Shown in pieces: positions 16,695-24,222 of a DNA stretch of 64,000 bases. Each line of letters opens with the position of its first letter. Within the stretch, counting starts at the first letter, position 1. A program made the position numbers and the translations under genes. The notes below the pieces were generated by a model that had not been told where the DNA came from, did no database searches, and was given only the letters and a program-made list of their open reading frames with translations. Origin of the DNA: Dyella sp. C9 (GTDB lineage Bacteria > Pseudomonadota > Gammaproteobacteria > Xanthomonadales > Rhodanobacteraceae); contig NZ_QIRF01000001.1 of NCBI RefSeq assembly GCF_003332825.1, positions 124,001-188,000 of the forward strand, written 5' to 3'.

Positions 16695-19600
16695 TCACGG
16701 GCTCGCTTGCGCAACACCGGCTGCGGACGGAATCCACAGCTGCAGTACGTTGGATGCCCCGCCCATGGATTCAGGCAAGGCGAAGGTGCGCAGGTCGGGC
16801 AGCTTTCCGTCCGCCCTCAGGAAATCGGCGAGCGCCTCGGCGCAGCCCTGGCTGGCCGAGTGGTAGAGGATGGCCGGGTGCGCCCATCGGGCCGGGCCGA
16901 AGCGATTATCGGATTTTGCCGTTTCGGTGACATTCTCGATGCCGGGTGTCGCGATACCGACCTGGCGAACCCGGGAGAGGAGTTCCGCCACCATGGGGCG
17001 TTGCGCTTCGCTGTAGATGTGCGCATAGAGCACGAATGATTCCGCTGCATTGCCACCACACCTGAGGGTGGCCGACCGTTGGGTCGGGATCGGCGCGATG
17101 ACGGTGGCAGGCGGCGCGGATGCGACGCCTTCGGGCGGCGGCGGAGGCGGTGGGGGCGAGGGCGCTTCCATGGGCGCGGAAGGCAAGGCTGCTGCGGTCG
17201 TGTCCGCTGGCGTTCCCGCGGCCTCGCCGGGAGCTGGCGCCATGTTCTTTTCCGTGGATGCGACGGTGGCAGGGGGCGGTTGGGTAACGGCCGTGGCGAA
17301 CGCGCGATAGGTGTTCATGGCGTCGTCCCAGTACCAATTGGACTGGGCGCCGTTATTGAGCACGATGGCATCGTCGTCGCACAGCTTCCTGAGGTCGTTG
17401 GTCAGTGAGTCCGTGCATTGGTCCTGAAGCAGGAAGGCGATGTCCCGCATGGCCTGGGCCTGGTCGTCGTCGATGGCGAAGTTGCGCGCCATCGATGTGA
17501 GCAACTTGATCCGGGCGTCCAGCGCCGTATCGAACGCATGCACCTCGGGCGAGTGCGATTGGAGCGCTTGGAGAACCCCATGCGCCTCGGTGGCGAAAGT
17601 GGACAGTTGCGTCGTGTCCTTGCCGGGATGGCCATCCCATACTTGCCAGCCTGCCAGCAGTCCGGTGAGGACGGCACCCAGGCCGATGGAGGTGCCGATG
17701 GTGGCGGCGATGCGCTGGGCGCGGGTCAACTTCGGTGCGGTGTCCGATTGCGAGAGTGTTTCCGCATTGGTGCCGATGGTGGCGCCCACGCGGACCCATT
17801 GATGGGCCCAGTTGAGCGTGGTCATGTTGATGGCCTCGCCCAGGGCGGAGCCGAGGTGGGAGTAGCTCTCCCACTCCTCTTCGCTGAAGAACTGGTTGGT
17901 GGTGCTCTGCTGGGGAAAGCCCGGGAAACGGTCGGCATAACCGGCCACGTCCAGCGGCAGGCTGGTCGTGCAGCGGGGCTTGACGATCAGCAGGGCGCCG
18001 ATCGTTCCGTCGTCATAGGTGATCTGCGCGAGCAGCAGGTATTCGTTGCTTGCACCTGGTTGAATGCTGTCAGGCGTGCCGAAGCTTGCACCAAGCGCGC
18101 CATCCAGCGGGGACAGGCTGGCCGGATCGATGAAGCGGATCGCTGCGTTGTGGTCTATGCGCGCCTTGCGTATCAGGTTCTCGACGTCGGCAAACAGATA
18201 GCCCGGGTCGGCGCCACAGTCGGCAAGGATGATGATCGGGAGTTTGCGCTTGAGCAGCGCATACACGCCGGTATTGTCGAAGTGCCCGCCATCGGACAGA
18301 TACCAGCGACGATCCCGTAGTCCGGGGAATTGCGCGAACATCTCCTGCCGGATGGCTTCGAACTTGTCATAAGGCCGGCTGCGATTGGGCGGAGGGGCAG
18401 TCAGGCTGGGCTGCCAATAGCCGAGCCTCAGCCCACTCAGGAAGATCAGCGTGGCCATCCCCGGCAGGGTATTCGAGCCCATGCCGGTGCCGACGGCGGC
18501 GCCCGAAATCGCCACCCACTGGGCGAGGGTGGCGCGGGCCCACGTCGGGGCGGCCGTCGTGGAAGGCAGTTGCGTACCCGTCTCCACGCCAAGCGAGCTG
18601 ACTGTGAGGCTGATGCCCTTGCGGTCGGCGTTGTAGGCGCCAATACGGTCGTCGATGGTCTGGTTGATGCAGCAATTGATGAGGTGGATGGGGCCGCCGT
18701 GGCTATGCGGCGAATAGGCCACGAAGTTCACGTCGTCACCATCGAGCAGTTCGGTGACTTCTTCGGTTTCGGTGGTGTTGATGCGTGTACGCTCCCCCAA
18801 CACCGAGGTGGGAAAGCGCGGCTTGGACGCGGACTGGGAGCCCGCGCCATCGTTGCCGACCGACACATAGGCGCGGGCCAGTCGCGAACGATAGAAGAAG
18901 TGCAGCGAAGACCGATTCAGCTGTTGCAGGCTGAAGCCATTGCACAGCACGTAGCCGAGGCAGACACCGAAGAGGCCAAACCACCGTTGCCACGCCGTGC
19001 CCAGGTGGAGGCCGGCGAAGTTGGCGTCCCTGGACAGCACGAACAGCTGGACCAGGGATGTCCACAACAGTGCAATGAAGAACACCAGCAGCAAGCCGAT
19101 GGCGTTGGCGATCTTGGTCAGGGGGAGTTTCTTCGCCGTGCTTGTTTTTTGTATGGCTGGCAAGGCAATTCGTGCGGCAGCAACCAGCAGGGCGATGAGC
19201 CCGGCGCTCGTGCCAAGGTGCAATGCGATCTGGCCGCTGAGCACGGAGTTGGCCACGTAGGCGATGTACCAGCTGAAGGTGTCAATCGCGCTCAGCATCA
19301 CGACCGCCATGCCCAGCTTCAGGCACTGGCCGAGCAGGCGCGTGAGTTGCAGCCGGCTGCGCTCCTCTCCGCGCGTAGCATCGGCGATCTTCGCCCACGC
19401 CCAGCCAGCCGGCGCGAGCAGGAACGCAACAGCCAATACCAGCGCCACCGAGCAGACCAGCGGCGCGATGGGGCTCTGGACGTCAACGGCAAGCGGCGAG
19501 CCAGGTGCGAGTCTGAGCGCGTCTGCAAGCGGCCTTGAGACGTACGCGCAGTAAATGCCAACCACCGCGGCCAGGAGCGCGGTGGACAGGCCTGCGCCAT

Positions 19601-20216
19601 GCTGCTGGCCGAGGAACCAGTACGCATAGGCCGCCGTCAAGGCAAACGCGGCAAGCAGGATGGCGAGAATCCACCATGGGCTCGCGAGCAAGGTCGCCCC
19701 CGACCCGGGGACGATCAGCAGGCCGGCAAGCATGTGGGGCAGGGTGATCAGGCAACCAAGCATGAGGGCCAGGATCAGCACCTCGAACTGGGTCACCACG
19801 AAACTGCGCAGCTGTCCGGCAATGGCCACCAGCATGTCGGCCCAGCCGGCAGGGGTCAGGTAGCGACCGTTGCTGCGTAGCCACCACAGCAGCAGCGAGT
19901 TGTCGTCAGCCAGGCCGGCTTCGACGCGGGAAGGGGTGCCCGTCGTGCCGTTGTACAAACGGCCCAGCGAGGCGCCGATATAGCCGCCGCCCGACACGGT
20001 CGAAAGGTAGTCGACGCGGTGCAATACCTTGTTCTTCGCCAAGGCGCGCAACAGGCCAAGGCAGAACGTAGCGCTGCGTATGCCTCCGCCGGAGAGGGCC
20101 AGGCCGATCGCCGGTTCGTCGTTCGCCACCGCCGCTTTCGCCCGGCGCGCGCGGAAAGCCTTCAGCTCGTCAGGCTGCAGTACGTCTTCGGGCTTCCAGT
20201 GCTCGTGGGTCGTCAT
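16695..20216 (-). CDS. Very large membrane patatin-like phospholipase
   Basis: A 1173-residue protein. The patatin elements are split. The oxyanion loop LALSGGGIRSATFCLG is at about 40-53 and the nucleophile motif STVSGGGYIG at about 72-81, but the catalytic Asp motif SDGGHFDNTGVYALL comes only at about 640. The about 560 residues between hold roughly eight to nine membrane segments. After the patatin core come another membrane segment (about 835), a helical region, a Pro-rich linker (PPPPPPPP, about 1025) and a C-terminal domain of about 120 residues with RCGGNAAESFVLYAHIY. Patatins hydrolyse acyl chains of lipids. The ATG at 20216 follows a TTG at 20222. The function of the C-terminal domain is unknown to me. 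Confidence 0.82.
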   Translation of the reverse strand: MTTHEHWKPEDVLQPDELKAFRARRAKAAVANDEPAIGLALSGGGIRSATFCLGLLRALAKNKVLHRVDYLSTVSGGGYIGASLGRLYNGTTGTPSRVEAGLADDNSLLLWWLRSNGRYLTPAGWADMLVAIAGQLRSFVVTQFEVLILALMLGCLITLPHMLAGLLIVPGSGATLLASPWWILAILLAAFALTAAYAYWFLGQQHGAGLSTALLAAVVGIYCAYVSRPLADALRLAPGSPLAVDVQSPIAPLVCSVALVLAVAFLLAPAGWAWAKIADATRGEERSRLQLTRLLGQCLKLGMAVVMLSAIDTFSWYIAYVANSVLSGQIALHLGTSAGLIALLVAAARIALPAIQKTSTAKKLPLTKIANAIGLLLVFFIALLWTSLVQLFVLSRDANFAGLHLGTAWQRWFGLFGVCLGYVLCNGFSLQQLNRSSLHFFYRSRLARAYVSVGNDGAGSQSASKPRFPTSVLGERTRINTTETEEVTELLDGDDVNFVAYSPHSHGGPIHLINCCINQTIDDRIGAYNADRKGISLTVSSLGVETGTQLPSTTAAPTWARATLAQWVAISGAAVGTGMGSNTLPGMATLIFLSGLRLGYWQPSLTAPPPNRSRPYDKFEAIRQEMFAQFPGLRDRRWYLSDGGHFDNTGVYALLKRKLPIIILADCGADPGYLFADVENLIRKARIDHNAAIRFIDPASLSPLDGALGASFGTPDSIQPGASNEYLLLAQITYDDGTIGALLIVKPRCTTSLPLDVAGYADRFPGFPQQSTTNQFFSEEEWESYSHLGSALGEAINMTTLNWAHQWVRVGATIGTNAETLSQSDTAPKLTRAQRIAATIGTSIGLGAVLTGLLAGWQVWDGHPGKDTTQLSTFATEAHGVLQALQSHSPEVHAFDTALDARIKLLTSMARNFAIDDDQAQAMRDIAFLLQDQCTDSLTNDLRKLCDDDAIVLNNGAQSNWYWDDAMNTYRAFATAVTQPPPATVASTEKNMAPAPGEAAGTPADTTAAALPSAPMEAPSPPPPPPPPEGVASAPPATVIAPIPTQRSATLRCGGNAAESFVLYAHIYSEAQRPMVAELLSRVRQVGIATPGIENVTETAKSDNRFGPARWAHPAILYHSASQGCAEALADFLRADGKLPDLRTFALPESMGGASNVLQLWIPSAAGVAQASP

Positions 20217-20227
20217 CTGCAAGACCC

Positions 20228-20300
20228 CGTGGCATGCGCCACGCCAGTCGCATCAGGTTCCGGGCATGGGGTACCTGGCGCCTCCCCTGCGGCAGGTATC
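20228..20300 (-). other. Possible structured leader of the patatin gene
   Basis: Just upstream of the patatin start the minus strand can form a perfect 6-bp hairpin with tetraloop (20228-20243). It also offers two alternative helices that compete for the same bases: CGCCAG (20242-20247) with CTGGCG (20275-20280), or CAGGT (20254-20258) with ACCTG (20273-20277). A short GAACCTGATGCGACTGGCG stretch superficially recalls a TPP riboswitch, but the CUGAGA element is absent. Mutually exclusive helices are typical of cis-regulatory leaders, but this may be chance in GC-rich DNA. Confidence 0.25.
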
Positions 20301-20403
20301 CGTCCTCGACAGTCCAGCACGGCCGGATGCACCGGCCTATCGGCTGAATGGCGTAGGTTGCCGTGCCATTCGTCGTTGAAGCATGTTTTTGTCAGCGGAC
20401 AAA

Positions 20404-20431
20404 AGCAAAAGGCCACCCTGCGGTGGCCTTT
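20404..20431 (-). terminator. Rho-independent terminator of typA
   Basis: A 10-bp stem AAAGGCCACC/GGTGGCCTTT with a 4-base loop, followed on the minus strand by a T-rich run. It lies about 20 bases after the typA stop. Confidence 0.85.
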
Positions 20432-20452
20432 GCCGATACCTTTACGTGGCAA

Positions 20453-22303
20453 TCAGCCTGCGCTGCGCGACGCCTTCTTGCGATCGTTTTCGGTCAGGTG
20501 CTTCTTGCGCATGCGGATTTCCTTCGGGGTGACTTCGACCAGCTCGTCGTCGTCGATGAAGTCCAGCGCCTGCTCCAGCGAGAACTTGGTCGCCGGGGTG
20601 AGCTGGATCGCATCGTCCTTGCCGGAGGCGCGCATGTTGGTCAGCGGCTTGGGCTTGATGGCGTTGACGGTGAGGTCGTTGTCCTTGGCGTGGATGCCGA
20701 TCAGCTGGCCTTCGTACACCGAGTCGCCTTCGGCGGCGAACAGCTTGCCGCGCTCCTGCAGCGGTCCGAGCGAGTAGGCCGGGGTGGTGCCGCCGGCGTT
20801 GGCGATCATCACGCCGTTGGGACGCTTGGCGATGGCCACCGGCGTGTACGGACCGTAATGGTCGAACACGTGGAACAGCAGGCCCGAACCCTGGGTGAGG
20901 GTCTTGAACTGGTTCTGGAAGCCGATCAGGCCACGCGCCGGAATCAGGTACTCCAGGCGCACGCGGCCCTTGCCGTCCGACACCATGTTCTTCAGGTCAC
21001 CCTTGCGGATGCCCAGGCGCTCCATCACGCCACCCTGGTGCTGCTCTTCGATGTCGACCACCAGCTGTTCGATCGGCTCCATCTTCTGGCCGTCGATTTC
21101 CTTGATGATCACTTCCGGACGCGACACGGCCAGTTCGTAGCCTTCGCGGCGCATGTTTTCGATCAGCACCGACAGGTGCAGCTCGCCACGGCCCGAGACC
21201 AGGAACTTGTCGGCGTCGGAGCCGTCTTCCACGCGCAGCGCCACGTTGTGGACCTTCTCGCGGTCCAGGCGCTCTCGCAGCTGGCGGCTGGTCAGGAACT
21301 TGCCGCCCGAAAGGTCCTTGTTGCCGACGAACGGCGAGTTGTTGACCTGGAAGGTCATGCTGATCATCGGCTCGTCGACGCTCAGTGCCGGCAGGGCTTC
21401 GGGGGTGTCCAGCGAGGTGACGGTGTCGGAAATGGTCAGCTCCGGAATACCCGAGATGGCGACGATGTCGCCGGCCTCGGCCGAATCCTGCTCGATGCGC
21501 TCCAGGCCGAGGAAGCCGAGCACCTGGCCGATCTTGCCCTGGCGCTTCTTGCCTTCGCGGTCGATCACGGCGACCGGCATGCCCTTCTTCAGGGTGCCGC
21601 GCTGGATGCGGCCGATGCCGATGACGCCGACGAAGTTGTTGTAGTCCAGCTGGCTGATGCGCATCTGGAAGGCGCCTTCCGGATCCACGTCCGGCTTGGG
21701 AGCGTGTTCCATGATCGCTTCGTACAGCGGGGTCATGTCGCCTTCGCGGGCGTCCTGGTCGAGCGAGGCGTAGCCGTTGAGGGCCGACGCGTAGACGATC
21801 GGGAATTCCATCTGCTCCGGCGTGGCGCCGAGCTTGTCGAACAGATCCCACACCTGCTCCACCACCCACTCCGGACGGGCGCCCGGGCGGTCGACCTTGT
21901 TGACCACCACGATGGGCTTGAAGCCCATGGCGAACGCCTTCTGCGTCACGAAGCGCGTCTGCGGCATCGGGCCGTCCATCGCGTCGACCAGGATCAGCAC
22001 GGTGTCCACCATCGATAGCACGCGCTCCACCTCGCCGCCGAAGTCGGCGTGGCCTGGGGTGTCGACGATGTTGATGCGGTTCTTGGCGCCGGTCTTCTGG
22101 TTGGTCCAGGTGATGGCCGTGTTCTTGGCCAGGATGGTGATGCCACGCTCCTTTTCCTGGTCGTTGCTGTCCATCACGCGCTCGGCGAGCACGGTGCGCT
22201 CGTTGAGGGTGCCGGACTGCTTGAGCAGCTGGTCGACGAGCGTGGTCTTGCCATGGTCGACGTGGGCGACGATGGCGATATTGCGCAGATTTTCGATGGA
22301 CAT
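20453..22303 (-). CDS. typA: Ribosome-associated GTPase TypA/BipA
   Basis: A 616-residue translational GTPase, full length for the family. G1 is AHVDHGKTT, G2/switch I lies in KERGITILAKN, G3 is DTPGHADFGGEV and G4 VVNKVDRP. Later domains show the EF-G-like LSGRGELHLSVLIE and the BipA C-terminal region (GVMIANAGGTTPAYSLGPLQ, EVTPKEIRMRKKHL). TypA binds the 70S ribosome and helps ribosome assembly and growth under stress or cold. The start at 22303 (MSIENLRNIAIVAHVD) matches the family. In-frame extension further upstream is repeat-derived (peptide HSRESGNP) and is not real. It is monocistronic with its own terminator. Confidence 0.97.
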   Translation of the reverse strand: MSIENLRNIAIVAHVDHGKTTLVDQLLKQSGTLNERTVLAERVMDSNDQEKERGITILAKNTAITWTNQKTGAKNRINIVDTPGHADFGGEVERVLSMVDTVLILVDAMDGPMPQTRFVTQKAFAMGFKPIVVVNKVDRPGARPEWVVEQVWDLFDKLGATPEQMEFPIVYASALNGYASLDQDAREGDMTPLYEAIMEHAPKPDVDPEGAFQMRISQLDYNNFVGVIGIGRIQRGTLKKGMPVAVIDREGKKRQGKIGQVLGFLGLERIEQDSAEAGDIVAISGIPELTISDTVTSLDTPEALPALSVDEPMISMTFQVNNSPFVGNKDLSGGKFLTSRQLRERLDREKVHNVALRVEDGSDADKFLVSGRGELHLSVLIENMRREGYELAVSRPEVIIKEIDGQKMEPIEQLVVDIEEQHQGGVMERLGIRKGDLKNMVSDGKGRVRLEYLIPARGLIGFQNQFKTLTQGSGLLFHVFDHYGPYTPVAIAKRPNGVMIANAGGTTPAYSLGPLQERGKLFAAEGDSVYEGQLIGIHAKDNDLTVNAIKPKPLTNMRASGKDDAIQLTPATKFSLEQALDFIDDDELVEVTPKEIRMRKKHLTENDRKKASRSAG

Positions 22304-22655
22304 GAGGTCAGCTCGGGCGGCGCGTAGGCCGTCGCGTGAGGTTTCTGAAGGGATAACCCGAGAATTATACGGGGTTATGTGACAGCTTGCTTGAAAGCTC
22401 TTAACAAATCCGTTCAGGGTGGTCGGCGGGCATGGATGGCGGTGCGGCGCACTGGGGGCCAAAGGCGCTGGATTCCCGCTTTCGCGGGAATGACGGTGAG
22501 GCAAGTTGGGGGCGAAACGGCAAGAAATACGATCCCGTCATTCCCGCGAAAGCGGGAATCCAGCGCCTTTCTGCGACCCATCGGGGCCCCTGACGGGCGC
22601 AAAGAAAGCGGCCCGCCAGGGGCGGGCCGAAGGGGAGTAACACCGGGGAGAGGGT
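22304..22655. other. Intergenic region with typA promoter and a REP-like pair
   Basis: 352 bases between typA and the permease stop. The typA end is AT-richer (about 22350-22400) and presumably holds its promoter. The centre is occupied by the long perfect inverted repeat at 22461-22570. A GGCCCGCCAGGGGCGGGCC palindrome near 22610-22628, just after the permease stop, may end its transcript. Confidence 0.55.
22461..22570. repeat. Perfect 36-bp inverted repeat pair (REP-like, family B)
   Basis: Arms 22461-22496 and 22535-22570 are exact reverse complements over 36 bases. Each contains the smaller palindrome ATTCCCGCTTTCGCGGGAAT. The 38-base spacer is unrelated. This is the common GTCATTCCCGCGAAAGCGGG intergenic repeat of many beta- and gammaproteobacteria, here as a head-to-head pair. 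A diverged pair of the same family lies at 36651-36735. Confidence 0.9.
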
Positions 22656-24053
22656 TCAGACCAGGCCGGTCAGCCCGTAGGCCAGGATCACCACGAACAC
22701 CGCCACGGTCTTGATGACGGTGACCGCGAAAATGTCCCGGTAGGACTGCCGGTGGGTCAGGCCGGTGACCGCCAGCAGGGTGATCACCGCACCGTTGTGC
22801 GGCAGGGTGTCCATGCCGCCGGAGGCCATGGCGGCCACCCGGTGCAGTACTTCCATGGGAATACCGGCGGCCTGGGCGATGCGGATGAAGGTGTCGGCCA
22901 TGGCGGCCAGGGCGATGCTCATGCCGCCCGAGGCCGAGCCGGTGATGCCGGCCAGGGCGGTGACGGTCACCGCCTCGTTCACCAGTGGGTGCGGGATGGC
23001 GTGCAGGGTATTGGCGATGAGCTTGAAGCCGGGCAGGGCGGCGATCACCGCGCCAAAGCCGTATTCCGACGCGGTGTTCATCGAGGCGAGCAGGGCACCG
23101 CCCACGGCAGCACGGCTGCCCTCGGCAAAGCGCCGCGCCACCGGGCGCCAGGCGCACACCAGTACGCAGACGATGCCCAGCAGCAGCGCCCCTTCCACGG
23201 CCCAGATCGCGGCCACCTTGGAAATCTCCTGCACCACCGGCTTGGCCTCGCCGATCACCGCGGGCACGAAACTGTGGCTGGCGCCGTACCAGCGCGGAAT
23301 CGCATCACCCAGCAGCTTGTTGAACACGCCCACCAGCACCAGCGGCAGCAGGGCCACACATGGGTGGGCCAGGCGGGCGTCCTCGAATGGCGCGGGTTCG
23401 TTCACCAGGTTGCTGCCGTAACCCTCGCCTGCCGCTGCGGCCGCGCGCCGGCGCCACTCCAGGTAGAGCAGGCCCGTCAGCAGGATGAAGACTGCGCCCA
23501 GCGTGCCCAGCCAGGGCGCGGCCCAGGCGTTGGTGCCGAAGAACGAGGTGGGAATGATGTTCTGGATCTGCGGCGTGCCCGGCAGCGAATCCATCGTGAA
23601 GGTGAACGCGCCCAGCGCGATGGTGCCCGGGATCAGCCGCTTGGGAATATCCGACTGACGGAACAGCTCGGCGGCGAACGGATACACCGCAAACACGACC
23701 ACGAACAACGACACGCCGCCGTAGGTGAGCAGCGCGCACACGATCACGATGGAGAGGATGGCGCGGCCGCGGCCGACCAGCCCGATGGTGGCCGCGACGA
23801 TGGCCTTGGAGAACCCCGACAGCTCGATCAGCTTGCCGAACAGCGCGCCCAGCATGAACACGGGGAAGTAGAGCTTGAGGAAACCGACCATCTTGTCCAT
23901 GAACAGGCCGGTGAACATCGGCGCCACCAGCGATGGATCGGTGAGCAGCACCGCACCCAGCGCGGCGACCGGCGCGAACAGGATCACGCTATAGCCGCGG
24001 TAGGCTGCCAGCATCAGAAAACAAAGCGCGGCCAGCACGATCAGAAATGCCAT
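22656..24053 (-). CDS. GntP-family permease (probable 3-hydroxybutyrate or hydroxyacid importer)
   Basis: A 465-residue permease with about 12-14 membrane segments. Family features are YPFAAELFRQSDIPKRLIPG, GAFTFTMDSLPGTPQIQN, ITGSASGGMSIALAAM and GGMDTLPHNGAVITLL. GntP members carry gluconate, and others carry 3-hydroxybutyrate, citrate or related hydroxyacids. Its place beside a PHB depolymerase and a 3-hydroxybutyrate-oligomer hydrolase points to 3-hydroxybutyrate; this is inference. The ATG at 24053 is preceded by AGGGAA. It is divergent from the TonB-dependent receptor, with a palindrome between them. Confidence 0.85.
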   Translation of the reverse strand: MAFLIVLAALCFLMLAAYRGYSVILFAPVAALGAVLLTDPSLVAPMFTGLFMDKMVGFLKLYFPVFMLGALFGKLIELSGFSKAIVAATIGLVGRGRAILSIVIVCALLTYGGVSLFVVVFAVYPFAAELFRQSDIPKRLIPGTIALGAFTFTMDSLPGTPQIQNIIPTSFFGTNAWAAPWLGTLGAVFILLTGLLYLEWRRRAAAAAGEGYGSNLVNEPAPFEDARLAHPCVALLPLVLVGVFNKLLGDAIPRWYGASHSFVPAVIGEAKPVVQEISKVAAIWAVEGALLLGIVCVLVCAWRPVARRFAEGSRAAVGGALLASMNTASEYGFGAVIAALPGFKLIANTLHAIPHPLVNEAVTVTALAGITGSASGGMSIALAAMADTFIRIAQAAGIPMEVLHRVAAMASGGMDTLPHNGAVITLLAVTGLTHRQSYRDIFAVTVIKTVAVFVVILAYGLTGLV

Positions 24054-24126
24054 CGTCGATTCCCTGGACGCCTGAAGCGGGCGTCGTTGGGCGGCGAGTA
24101 TCCGGAGCGGCGCGCGGCGGCGGCAC

Positions 24127-24140
24127 TGTACGAAGGTACA
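24127..24140. promoter_or_regulatory. Candidate operator between permease and receptor genes
   Basis: A perfect palindrome TGTACGAAGGTACA (5-bp arms, 4-base spacer) in the 169-base divergent promoter region of the GntP and TonB-receptor genes. A related CTTTCGTACG sequence lies in the gap before the oligomer-hydrolase gene (about 31721). It could be the site of the LuxR-type regulator encoded in the locus; evidence is weak. Confidence 0.35.
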
Positions 24141-24222
24141 AGTGTGGTCGCACGGGGTGCTGCCTAAGCTCCACGGCATTCGGCATCCTGGGTCCGCAGG
24201 ATGCGTCAAAGCGAGGGGAGCT

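Noticed and set aside
20228..20300. TPP riboswitch on the minus strand
   Set aside because: A GAACCTGAT...CTGGCG piece is present, but the CUGAGA element and the second conserved loop are missing, and the gene is not in thiamine metabolism.
20895..22018. Plus-strand frames inside typA
   Set aside because: Antisense of a conserved GTPase gene.
22304..22504. In-frame N-terminal extension of TypA containing HSRESGNP
   Set aside because: That peptide is the well-known spurious translation of the GTCATTCCCGCG repeat; the real start at 22303 matches all TypA proteins.
22461..22570. Insertion sequence ends
   Set aside because: No transposase between or near the arms, spacer is only 38 bases and no target duplication; a REP-like pair explains it.
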